A DNA stretch of 9,608 bases from JBNJEM01 sp051745935 (lineage in GTDB: Bacteria; Planctomycetota; Planctomycetia; Pirellulales; Pirellulaceae): NCBI GenBank assembly GCA_051745935.1, contig JBNJEM010000283.1, positions 1-9,608 of the forward strand. The letters are read 5' to 3'. The notes below the pieces were generated by a model that was not told the DNA's origin, did no database searches, and saw nothing but the letters and a program-made list of their open reading frames with translations. The translations under genes were made by a program, and so were the position numbers. Positions 1 to 6,912 of this stretch are shown piece after piece (position 1 is the stretch's first letter; the number at the start of each line of letters is the position of its first letter).

Positions 1-91
1 GTGTGCCGGATGACTTGGAAACGCGTTAAACCGCGGAAGCTGTTTTTGAGTGATTCCTAACACGGTGCTGGGATCCTCTCGTGTTCGTGTG

Positions 92-1900
92 TCAGGAAGG
101 GTCGGAGGAGTCCGTGCCCATCTCATATTCTTCAACATTCAGTTCGGTGAAGATCGTGTTCCCGTAACGCACGAGGATCCGGTGCGGGAGCAAGCAGCCG
201 TTTACCTCGCGATAGTCGCTGAAGTAGAGTTCGCAGGGGTCCACGTTGGTTTCGGGGAACATCTCGACGGCGACCAGATTCCCGCGGTCCGGATCGAAGG
301 CGAACCGGGATTCCACCACATTGTGAATGCCGACGAGCACATCGAAAAGCCCGTCATGATCGATCAGCGGAGCGGTTCCCAGATAGTATACTTCACCATA
401 GTCTTCGGGGCCGTTGGTCAGCAACCGTTGCCAGAGCGAGAGGGCGGGCAGCAGCCCGCCGCTGCCGAGCGGCAGCAGTTGCTGATCCAGGTCGACGCGG
501 GGGTCGACGACGTCGCGATTGGAGGGAAACACGCCCCGGACTTCTTTTTCGCCGAGCGTGATTTCGAAGGGCGCTTGGTTATCCATCGTGCCGCGCAATG
601 TCCAGGACGCGGGCAAATCGACACAGTTCGAGTATTCGGTGAATTGAGACCAGACCCGGTTCCGATGGAGTTCATTAAAATGGTAGTTCGCGTATCCGGA
701 TCTTTTCTCGATCATCCGCGCCACGTGTTTGGGGGGCGGCTTTTGGGTGGCGGGGCGCGCTGAGGGACGGGGGACTTTCCGGGGCCCCTCGGGGGGCTTC
801 GGTGAAGGTTCGTCCGGCCGTTTTTTCGGTTTCGGTTTCGGATGCGGCAAGGGCACCGAGGGCCCTTCGATTTTCTCTATCAGCTCTTGCCGGGAGTGTA
901 CGCCGGCGAGCCGCACCCAGACATCGTGGCGTTCCTTTTCATGTCGAAAGCTCAATGGGACCCGCCAACCGCGCGGGAAAATCCCGAGCACGTTTTTGAA
1001 CCCGTTGACACTGTTGATTTCGCGGCCGCCGAACGAGAGTACCCGGTCGCCATATCTCAAACCACGGCGATAGGCATCGGATGACTGCAGGATTTCGGAG
1101 ACCACGACTCGCCCCTGTTCGTCGCTGGTCACCGTCGCTCCCAGGGTTGCGTGGTCGACGATCCGGCCGCTGCGCAAGTATCCCATGAACTTCTTGATTT
1201 GGTTGACGGAAATGGCGTATCCCACCCCCACGTTGACCCGCCCCCGTTTTTCAAACGAGCCTCGGCCGTTGATGCCTATCAATTCCCCCTGGGCGTTGAA
1301 CAGGGGGCCGCCGGAGTTTCCGGGGTTAATGGCCGCGTCCGTCTGGATGCAATCCGTGTATTCGAGCAGCGTGCCCGCCGGTGGCTGATAGCGATTGACG
1401 CCCGAGACCATGCCGTAGGACACGGTGGGTTGAAGATCCGTGGCCAACATGAAGGGATTGCCGATCACAAAGCACCAGTCTCCCACTCGGACCGCGTCAC
1501 TGTCTCCCAGTTCGGCGTGAGGGAAATCGTCCCGCCCCAGCAGCTTGATCAGCGCGACGTCGCCGGTCGGATCGATCCCCACCACCACCGCATCGTACAG
1601 CCGATTATCCGCCATGCCGCACTTCAAGTAACTTCCGATCGGTTTCACGACGTGGAAGTTGGACAGCGCGTACCCATCCGGGCTGATCACCACCCCCGAT
1701 CCGCCCCCCTTTCCTCCAGGGGCAAAGACCGAGATCGCCGTTTTCCTGGCGCTGTCGATCGTTGCGATCCGCCGCCGTTCGGCTTCCAGTACCCGCTCGT
1801 CCGGAACGTCCGCGGCGAGCCACCGGGCCGGCGTGGACAGGCTTGCCACGACAATCACCACGAACCCGACATGGCAAACAGATGGCCATCGAAACATCAT
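92..1900 (-). CDS. HtrA/DegP-like secreted serine protease with PDZ domain and extra C-terminal domain
   Basis: 602 residues. This is a predicted exported trypsin-fold (S1C) endopeptidase, a family that cleaves or chaperones misfolded envelope proteins. An N-terminal hydrophobic stretch (about residues 9-22) ending near LAAD looks like a signal peptide. The protease domain spans about 50-245 with a complete triad: His83 in 'SNFHVV', Asp114 in 'DPTGDVALIKL' and Ser196 in 'NPGNSGGPL'. One PDZ domain follows at about 250-335 ('YRRGLRYGDRVLSFGG'). A Pro/Lys/Arg-rich linker occupies about 346-392. The last 210 residues form a separate domain that I cannot name; its beta-rich end ('NGCLLPHRILVRYGNTIF') faintly recalls LolA-type folds, which is only a guess. 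Classical HtrA proteins are about 450-500 residues, often with two PDZ domains. The start overlaps the upstream stop as ATGA and has GAGGA 7 bases ahead. A second ATG follows the first directly. Protease call firm; C-terminal role unknown. Confidence 0.93.
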   Translation of the reverse strand: MMFRWPSVCHVGFVVIVVASLSTPARWLAADVPDERVLEAERRRIATIDSARKTAISVFAPGGKGGGSGVVISPDGYALSNFHVVKPIGSYLKCGMADNRLYDAVVVGIDPTGDVALIKLLGRDDFPHAELGDSDAVRVGDWCFVIGNPFMLATDLQPTVSYGMVSGVNRYQPPAGTLLEYTDCIQTDAAINPGNSGGPLFNAQGELIGINGRGSFEKRGRVNVGVGYAISVNQIKKFMGYLRSGRIVDHATLGATVTSDEQGRVVVSEILQSSDAYRRGLRYGDRVLSFGGREINSVNGFKNVLGIFPRGWRVPLSFRHEKERHDVWVRLAGVHSRQELIEKIEGPSVPLPHPKPKPKKRPDEPSPKPPEGPRKVPRPSARPATQKPPPKHVARMIEKRSGYANYHFNELHRNRVWSQFTEYSNCVDLPASWTLRGTMDNQAPFEITLGEKEVRGVFPSNRDVVDPRVDLDQQLLPLGSGGLLPALSLWQRLLTNGPEDYGEVYYLGTAPLIDHDGLFDVLVGIHNVVESRFAFDPDRGNLVAVEMFPETNVDPCELYFSDYREVNGCLLPHRILVRYGNTIFTELNVEEYEMGTDSSDPS

Positions 1901-1912
1901 TTGATGATCCTC
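1897..1912 (-). promoter_or_regulatory. Coupled start: Shine-Dalgarno GAGGA plus ATGA stop/start overlap
   Basis: On the minus strand GAGGA (1912-1908) lies 7 bases before the ATG at 1900. The TGA of the NPCBM-domain gene is at 1899-1897, giving an ATGA overlap. This fixes the protease start and implies co-transcription and translational coupling of the two genes. Confidence 0.8.
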
Positions 1913-3210
1913 GCATTACACAAATTCAAGTGGTCCGCAATATCCAGCGACTCGCCGTAGTCGACGAGGATCCTCAGACGCCGAACTCCTTCGATGTCCA
2001 AATCGAGGGAGATCGGTGGGTCCTGGCCCGAGATCGGGCGTCGAAATAATTCATGGCCGTCGCCTTCAATCACGAGTACAAGATTCCCGCGGCCCTCCAA
2101 CCGGCTGTCCACCCCCGCCGTGGCCATCAGTTTCCGGTACGGTTGAGTCAAACGATACACCAGTTCCGTGCGGCTGTGAATTGCCAAGCCTTTCTCGTAT
2201 CGTTGTAGCTGATCGCCGTCAGCAAGCCACAACGCCTCGCCCTCAAAACTGGCGTCCCGGTGTGGCCCGTAGAGTTGCTTGATGCGCTCCTCCGATAACC
2301 GCGAGCCAACGAACGGAGTGCACTCCACCAGTTCGAACTCCAGATCACTCAAGTATGTCATGTTGCTCGAGGAAAAATTGAGCCGCGCTACCTGGCTCCA
2401 GGGCAGCTCGCGGGTCACGCCGGCAGGGGTGGAAACATGCAGTCTGCCCTCACGGACCTCGAGAGATCGGGCCTGCCAAACCGTGCTCCCGATTTCTTCC
2501 ACCGCGCACGCCGCTACTGGGAGCTCGCGGCCGGGGGGATGATGGTAGACCATCCCTTCCAGCTTGGTTCGTTTGACCGGGATCACGTCCCCGTCGTATT
2601 CAAATTCCACCGCTTCCTCGGTCACGTCATGAAAAATCCCCTCCAGCTGGTCAATCGCCGTCTCGCTGCGACGTAACACGATGACGTCAGCTTGGGTTTC
2701 CCCTTCCGCGATCTCCCGCCATTGCTCCGCCAAGGCCTCGGAGGGCGCGTGAAAACGCACGCTACCGATGTCGCGGGTCTCAATGGAGATCTTTCGATCG
2801 CCCAGCCGCACCTCGGCCGTGCCCTCCTTCACCGTGAACTGGTCGCCCACCAGCCGAGTGCCGTCAACCAATTCGACGTAAGCGTTCGATTCGGGTTGGG
2901 ATGATTCCTCCCCATCGCCAACGATTAAAGCTCGCAGCTCGCGAGTGTCAATGGATTGTTCCACCCCGTTCACCTTAACGACAGCTCGTTCGTCGTCCAA
3001 TGTCACGAGTCGCCCCGTTTGCTGGTCTCCGCTGAGCCGCTGCACCGTGACCTTCATTTCGGAGGGGCCCGCGAATAGGGGGGTGGAAAGCATGGTGAGC
3101 GTGGCCAGGCACACCATGAGATGGCCCCGGCGTGAGTTGAACCGATCCTCACGTCCGAGACGATCACACACGACACCAATGAAGTTCAGCATGTCCATCT
3201 CGCCACCCAT
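1897..3210 (-). CDS. Secreted protein with C-terminal NPCBM-like carbohydrate-binding module
   Basis: 437 residues from the first ATG. A hydrophobic signal core ('MVCLATLTMLSTPLFAG', about 32-48) is preceded by a long basic stretch. ATGs at residues 5 (3198, preceded by GGTGGCGAG) and 32 (3117) are plausible alternative starts; I keep the longest frame. Residues about 54-155 hold two beta-rich segments of similar pattern ('GDQQTGRLVTLDDERAVVKV' and 'VDGTRLVGDQFTVKEGTAEV'), which could be a duplicated small barrel. Residues about 175-280 continue in the same style. From about 285 ('TYLSDLEFELV') to the end ('RILVDYGESLDIADHLNLCNA') the pattern is that of NPCBM domains, proposed to bind carbohydrate. 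No catalytic domain is visible, so it is probably a binding or scaffold protein at the envelope. It overlaps the HtrA-like gene by four bases, which suggests the two act together. The binding target is unknown. Confidence 0.85.
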   Translation of the reverse strand: MGGEMDMLNFIGVVCDRLGREDRFNSRRGHLMVCLATLTMLSTPLFAGPSEMKVTVQRLSGDQQTGRLVTLDDERAVVKVNGVEQSIDTRELRALIVGDGEESSQPESNAYVELVDGTRLVGDQFTVKEGTAEVRLGDRKISIETRDIGSVRFHAPSEALAEQWREIAEGETQADVIVLRRSETAIDQLEGIFHDVTEEAVEFEYDGDVIPVKRTKLEGMVYHHPPGRELPVAACAVEEIGSTVWQARSLEVREGRLHVSTPAGVTRELPWSQVARLNFSSSNMTYLSDLEFELVECTPFVGSRLSEERIKQLYGPHRDASFEGEALWLADGDQLQRYEKGLAIHSRTELVYRLTQPYRKLMATAGVDSRLEGRGNLVLVIEGDGHELFRRPISGQDPPISLDLDIEGVRRLRILVDYGESLDIADHLNLCNARIIK

Positions 3211-3221
3211 ATATGATTCGT

Positions 3222-3247
3222 AACGTTTTACTCAAAGTGTAAACGTT
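3222..3247. promoter_or_regulatory. Inverted repeat just upstream of the NPCBM-domain gene
   Basis: AACGTTTTAC (3222-3231) faces GTAAACGTT (3239-3247) across a 7-base loop. This gives about nine base pairs with one bulged T. It ends 12 bases before the first ATG of the downstream gene, a place expected for an operator or a leader hairpin. Both arms contain the self-complementary AACGTT. The pairing is visible directly; the regulatory role is inferred from position only. Confidence 0.4.
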
Positions 3248-3482
3248 TCACGTCCTTCGAACGGCCCAGACGCTGGAAAAGCCCTGGTTTCAGGTCGTGT
3301 CCAGGTGGATCGAATTGGAACCCGTGACGGGTGCCGTCCTGGCCGCGAAGGCCCCGAAAGCCGGGCTTTACCAGCTAGTCGAGACATCAAGCTTACAGTT
3401 TGAGTTTTTAGCAAAGTGAAGTCAGGCTCTTCCAGGTAATGAGGGTTTGAACACCGTCCCGTGCCGGTGGCTCGTTGGTTTG

Positions 3483-3551
3483 GTATATTTCAGGCGGTTA
3501 AATTCTTCCGGGTGGAACGCTATCCGACGCAAGCCGTCCTCCCGTTGGTCG
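3483..3551. repeat. Dispersed 69-bp repeat, copy A
   Basis: This segment matches 6708-6776 without gaps at a constant offset of 3225 bases. There are seven differences in 69 positions (about 90% identity), all transitions (3485, 3500, 3501, 3505, 3512, 3522, 3523). A 29-base stretch in the right half (3524-3552) is unchanged apart from its outer edge. The similarity stops abruptly on both sides. It lies about 50 bases past the stop of the gene at 3601-4656. No transposase or long terminal inverted repeat accompanies it. Confidence 0.85.
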
Positions 3552-3600
3552 CTCACGCGAAGCATGCGGGCACCGTGCGCGCCTCTTACAGCCCAAGACT

Positions 3601-4656
3601 CTAACCGTCGGCATCGGCTTCCCGGGCCAGTTTGCGAAAGTACTCTTCAATCACTTCACGGTAATGAGCCGGCAAGTCCTTGCCGATCTGCTGCAACGCT
3701 TCCTGACGTTCCTTGGGGGGCAGGTTCCCCCACCCGCTCCCCGTGCCGATTGACTTGGGGTCCACCTTTCCGGGGCCCTGGCCGCCGAGGGGCATACTGT
3801 CCTGGGCGGGGCGGCTGGAGGAGATACTGCCGCCAGCCGCCGCGGCTTGCTGTTGCTGCTGCTCTTCCAGTTTCTTGATCAGTTTGTCCAGCTTGGCAAC
3901 CACTTGCTCCTCTTGATCTCGAACTCGCTTTCCAGCCCGCTTGAGATCGAGGCGGCGCTGCACTTCATCCATCAATCGCGAGATCTCGTCCAGCGAGTCT
4001 GTTTGGAGCGGTTTCAAGTCCGCTTGGATCAGTTCCGCGACGGCCGCGTAGCGACGCGGAATCTGCTCCTGGCGTTCCAGCAGTTTGGAGACGAGCGGCA
4101 GACATTGGTTCTTGTCCGGCATTCGATGATAACCGGTGGCTTGGTAAAACAGTAGGGCTGCTGGATCGACAACATCTTCTGGTTCCAGGTCATCGAGTGT
4201 TTCAAGGGCTTCGTCATAGTAACGGTGCCGCGCCAGCCATTGGCCGAACAGCAGGCGCAAGTTATGGCGAACGAAGTCCGGTTGTTCGGGGCTTTCCAGG
4301 ACGCTGAATTCCGGCAACATGGGGGGCATCGAGTGCGCATTGCAGAACTCGACCAGTTCCCGCGCCTCGTCAGCGACCAAGGCAAAGGTGGCCGCCAAGT
4401 TTTCCAGCCGTTCCGAAGGGGGGCGAGGTTCATCGGCGTTGGACCACATGGCGTCGATTTTTTCGCGCGTGGCTGGGTCGAGATCCTGCTTTTCGAGGTA
4501 GTCGTCGAGCCGCGACCGGACTTCACTTGGCTTGGGGATGGACCACGTGGCCCGGCGAGCCAATTCGTCGTCGGCTGGCAGGACGCTGGTCGCGCACAGG
4601 ATGCAGAGCCCCAGCATGAGGCTTTGCCATGCTGGATGAGTTGTCGAGGAGTCCAT
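3601..4656 (-). CDS. Secreted helical protein with conserved-looking C-terminal YREVIEEYF tail
   Basis: 351 residues from the ATG at 4656. I chose this over an in-frame ATG at 4761 because AAGGAAAG lies about 9 bases upstream and it opens directly into a signal peptide (hydrophobic about 11-27, likely cut near LPA-DD). The upstream extension is Arg/Gly-rich and signal-like features are absent from it. Residues 40-245 are mostly helical, with a repeat-like region at about 125-215 ('LLFGQWLARHRYYDEALETL') that resembles tetratricopeptide-type helices. A coiled coil (about 225-266) runs into Gln5-Ala4, then a flexible Gly/Ser/Pro linker (about 275-310). The end is 'NLPPKERQEALQQIG' and 'LPAHYREVIEEYFRKLA', a tail I associate with planctomycete proteins of MoxR-linked operons. 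The cysteine-poor, non-enzymatic look suggests a structural or adaptor role outside the cytoplasmic membrane. It follows the coiled-coil gene by 145 bases. Function unknown. Confidence 0.88.
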   Translation of the reverse strand: MDSSTTHPAWQSLMLGLCILCATSVLPADDELARRATWSIPKPSEVRSRLDDYLEKQDLDPATREKIDAMWSNADEPRPPSERLENLAATFALVADEARELVEFCNAHSMPPMLPEFSVLESPEQPDFVRHNLRLLFGQWLARHRYYDEALETLDDLEPEDVVDPAALLFYQATGYHRMPDKNQCLPLVSKLLERQEQIPRRYAAVAELIQADLKPLQTDSLDEISRLMDEVQRRLDLKRAGKRVRDQEEQVVAKLDKLIKKLEEQQQQQAAAAGGSISSSRPAQDSMPLGGQGPGKVDPKSIGTGSGWGNLPPKERQEALQQIGKDLPAHYREVIEEYFRKLAREADADG

Positions 4657-4662
4657 GGCTCG

Positions 4663-4671
4663 CTTTCCTTT
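4663..4671 (-). promoter_or_regulatory. Shine-Dalgarno for the secreted helical protein
   Basis: The minus strand reads AAAGGAAAG here, with the AGGA core 9 bases before the ATG at 4656. It decides the start in favour of the signal-peptide methionine and against the ATG 105 bases further upstream. Confidence 0.65.
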
Positions 4672-4801
4672 CGTTTTGCGAAGACCCAAACGGATCCACC
4701 GGCGCCGCCGTCGGTGAGCCCCCGTAAAGGCTCCGCGGTTTCCGGCGTATCGCGTCCCCACCGCGCTTGTTTCGGTGGAAACGGGTTTGGCAACGACTGA
4801 T

Positions 4802-6637
4802 CTATTTGTTTTTTTCCAAGGCGATGTCTCGCGTGATACGCTGAATGCGTGATTCCTGATCGCTCAGCTCCGAGATCGCTCGCCGCAAATCCTGCTCGAT
4901 CGCTTGGCCCACCGGGTCGTCGGGATTATCCAGCAGGCGAGAATACCGTTCGGTTCGGGTATTAACCCGGATTTGGAGCGACCGAATCATTTTCAGTTCG
5001 GCCAAGATATCGACCAGCGGCGGCGGGCCAGCTTGGCCGGGTTGGCCCATGGGGGGCTGGTTTCCCTCCTCCATGTCCTGTTGGGCCTTCTGCAATGCTT
5101 CAATCAGTTCTTCAAGGGTGGCGATGATGTCCTCTTCGAGCCCTTGCGTGATTTGGTCCACTTTGATTTGATCCAGTCGCGCGGCCACCTCTTCCATGTC
5201 GTCCCGCATCAGTTCCACGATTTCAGGGAACGCGATCGAGGATCCCTCATCCAACAGCAACGTCAGCGTTCGATCCGCCTCGGCCACGATTTTCCGCTGA
5301 CTAAAGGCTAACTTGCCCGCCCGAACATCGGCCGTCCGATCCCTTTGATCTTGTTCGATTTCTGAAATTCGCACCGTACCTTCGTAAACTTCCAGTTCCA
5401 TTTCCAACATCTTGCGGAAGCGTCCTTCCAGCAGGGCGAGCATCCTTTCCATCTCTTCCTCACGAAGCTGACGCAGGATTTCTTCCAGCTCGGCAATGGC
5501 TTCTTCCAGGTTCTGGAGGGCTTCGGTCTGTTTCTCAACCGATTCGGACCGCTTGGCCTCCTCCAGTTCCCGCTGTGCTTCCCGCATCTTCTGTTCGGCA
5601 TCGCGAACCCGCTGCTGGGCTGGGTTTTGCGGCTGGGATTGTTGCTGGTCTCCTCCCCCCTGCCCTTCACTCGATTGGCCCGACTGGGATTGGCCCTGCG
5701 AGTCCTGTTGATCGCTGGGCTGGCCATCCTGGTCTTGGGAGGCGTCTCCGGGTTGGCCGGATTGCCCGTTTTGTTTTCCCTCCGGCGATTCGCCGCCCTC
5801 GCCGCCGTTTTCTTCGCCGCCGGCCGATTGGTCCTCGGGCTTCTCGTCGCCCTCTTCTTTTCCCGGCTTTTTTTCTGGGTCCGGCTGATCCCGGTCGCTC
5901 GGGTCCTTCTCGTCACTCTCGTGCTGGTCTTGACTTTCGTCGTCTTGCTTTTGGTCCGAGGCCCCGGATTGTCCCTCCCCCTCCTGGCCTTTTGCGCCTT
6001 GCGAGCCGGACTGGGACCGGGCGTCATCCTGTTCGATTTGCTCAGCCAGATCGCCGGTTCGATCGGCCGCCTTTTCTTGATCGCCCGTTAGACGCCGCGG
6101 ATCGCGGGCCGCTTCGGTCCGCCCTCGGACGCCGCGCTGGATCCGCTCGATTCTCTTGAGTTCCTTGATGTATTCCTTGATTCGTTGTTGTTCACTCTTG
6201 AGCCGGTCCGAGCGATCTTCGCTCATCAACAGCCGCAGCAGGTCACCGAGGTTCTGGCGGGCGGTTTTTTGACCATCAATCGCGCTTTTGTACTTTTGGT
6301 CCTGGAGTAGTTCGGCGATCTTGTTGAGCTGCGAGAGCGTGAGTCGATCTTTCGATTGCTTATACGCCTGTTTCAGCAGCGCGGCCCGGCGGGGATTCGA
6401 CGCGGCTTCATAATCCGCCATCTTGAAGATAAGGTTTTCCAACTGTTGATACCGGTCAGCCACCCGGTCCTGTTCCCGTGGCAGTTCGTCCGATGGTTCC
6501 TCGCCCACCTCTTGAGCCGGGTCCGCGCCGGGGGTCTCGGATGGCGGTTGTGCCAGCAGGGGGCTCAACGCGCACAGCACAAGGCCCAACAAAAGGCCCC
6601 ACGAGAGGACCCCGCGCCATTGGAGTTTTGCTTTCAT
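4802..6637 (-). CDS. Secreted coiled-coil protein with long acidic Gln/Gly/Ser low-complexity middle
   Basis: 611 residues from the ATG at 6637, which opens a clear signal peptide (Lys/Arg start, hydrophobic 10-28, likely cut at LLA-QPP). The frame stays open to an ATG at 6931, and an ATG at 6859 has GGAG 6 bases upstream, so a longer form is possible; that extension includes the dispersed repeat and is Arg-rich. Residues 50-205 are charged helices ('YQQLENLIFKMADYEAASNP'). Residues about 205-345 are almost wholly Gln, Gly, Ser, Asp, Glu, Lys and Pro, probably disordered. Residues about 340-420 form a strong coiled coil ('LEEAIAELEEILRQLREEE'), and 425-525 and 543-611 are further helices around a Pro/Gly spacer ('GQPGQAGPPP'). 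No enzyme motif is visible. Proteins of this build occur after DUF4175-like membrane proteins in planctomycete MoxR clusters. It probably forms extended oligomers outside the membrane; the partner is inferred to be the gene at 7015-9384. Confidence 0.87.
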   Translation of the reverse strand: MKAKLQWRGVLSWGLLLGLVLCALSPLLAQPPSETPGADPAQEVGEEPSDELPREQDRVADRYQQLENLIFKMADYEAASNPRRAALLKQAYKQSKDRLTLSQLNKIAELLQDQKYKSAIDGQKTARQNLGDLLRLLMSEDRSDRLKSEQQRIKEYIKELKRIERIQRGVRGRTEAARDPRRLTGDQEKAADRTGDLAEQIEQDDARSQSGSQGAKGQEGEGQSGASDQKQDDESQDQHESDEKDPSDRDQPDPEKKPGKEEGDEKPEDQSAGGEENGGEGGESPEGKQNGQSGQPGDASQDQDGQPSDQQDSQGQSQSGQSSEGQGGGDQQQSQPQNPAQQRVRDAEQKMREAQRELEEAKRSESVEKQTEALQNLEEAIAELEEILRQLREEEMERMLALLEGRFRKMLEMELEVYEGTVRISEIEQDQRDRTADVRAGKLAFSQRKIVAEADRTLTLLLDEGSSIAFPEIVELMRDDMEEVAARLDQIKVDQITQGLEEDIIATLEELIEALQKAQQDMEEGNQPPMGQPGQAGPPPLVDILAELKMIRSLQIRVNTRTERYSRLLDNPDDPVGQAIEQDLRRAISELSDQESRIQRITRDIALEKNK

Positions 6638-6707
6638 CCGCCGGCGAGCCCCGGTGACGGGAGGGGCGGGCGAATTCCAGGGGTCACGCCCCGGCCGTCC
6701 ATGCCAA

Positions 6708-6776
6708 GTGTATTTCAGGCGGTTGGATTTTTCCGGATGGAACGCTGCCCGACGCAAGCCGTCCTCCCGTTGGTCG
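6708..6776. repeat. Dispersed 69-bp repeat, copy B
   Basis: Second copy of the element at 3483-3551, in the same orientation. It lies about 70 bases upstream of the signal-peptide start at 6637. Both copies are open in the minus-strand frame reading 'DQREDGLRR' and 'NRLKYT', but only three of the seven differences fall at third codon positions, so coding constraint is not evident. Confidence 0.85.
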
Positions 6777-6858
6777 GACTCGCGGCGGACAACGTCATCC
6801 GCGACCGGTATAGATCCGACCGCGTGGGGCTTCTTCGTGGTCGTGAGACGCATGAACA

Positions 6859-6869
6859 TCGTGATCTCC
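6859..6869 (-). promoter_or_regulatory. Possible upstream ribosome site and ATG for a long form of the coiled-coil protein
   Basis: GGAG (6869-6866) is 6 bases before an ATG at 6859 that is in frame with the coiled-coil gene. It is a better-looking ribosome site than the one at 6637, where GGGG is 11 bases away. Use would add 74 Arg/Lys-rich residues before the signal peptide, or could represent a remnant start interrupted by repeat insertion. Confidence 0.25.
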
Positions 6870-6912
6870 AGGGGGTTGTTGGATCGCCGTCGGACAACTG
6901 GTTCTCCAGGGC

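Larger units (their letters stand above)
3211..3600. other. 390-bp gap with inverted repeat, dispersed repeat and possible tiny ORF
   Basis: This gap separates the NPCBM-domain gene from the upstream secreted helical protein gene. It holds an inverted repeat at 3222-3247 and one copy of the dispersed 69-bp repeat at 3483-3551. The repeat lies inside a 47-codon minus-strand frame (3565-3422, ATG to TGA), which I regard as probably non-coding. A short tight palindrome (AAAGCC-G-GGCTTT, around 3356-3368) has too small a loop and no T-run to be called a terminator. The rest shows no gene I recognise. The promoter for the two-gene unit downstream presumably lies here, but no convincing -35/-10 pair could be picked; TTTACA at 3243-3238 has only a poor -10 partner. 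Confidence 0.5.

Noticed and set aside
50..763. Plus-strand 237-residue open frame.
   Set aside because: Antisense shadow of the protease C-terminal domain in GC-rich DNA; no signal, motif or ribosome site.
1151..1960. Plus-strand 269-residue open frame.
   Set aside because: Antisense to the protease domain, whose catalytic motifs are unmistakable on the minus strand. The plus-strand protein has no recognisable motif.
3232..3414. Minus-strand 60-residue frame in the gap upstream of the NPCBM gene.
   Set aside because: Arg/Pro/Ser-rich composition typical of chance frames, no ribosome site, and it overlaps the inverted repeat region.
4657..4761. Longer start (ATG 4761) for the secreted helical protein.
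   Set aside because: The added 35 residues are Arg/Gly-rich and precede an otherwise normal signal peptide, and the clear Shine-Dalgarno sits before the ATG at 4656.
4769..4782. Hairpin GTTTC-GGTG-GAAAC just past the stop of the coiled-coil gene as an intrinsic terminator.
   Set aside because: Only five pairs, AT-rich, and no following T-run on the minus strand; the next gene looks to be in the same operon.
4225..4800. Plus-strand 191-residue open frame.
   Set aside because: Antisense to the secreted helical protein gene, which has a signal peptide and a good ribosome site.
5627..6091. Plus-strand 154-residue frame that looks like a polytopic membrane protein (long runs of Leu, Val, Phe, Ala).
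   Set aside because: It is the exact antisense of the Glu/Asp/Gln/Lys-rich stretch of the coiled-coil gene, whose codons read as Leu, Val and Phe on the other strand. It has no ribosome site or known domain.
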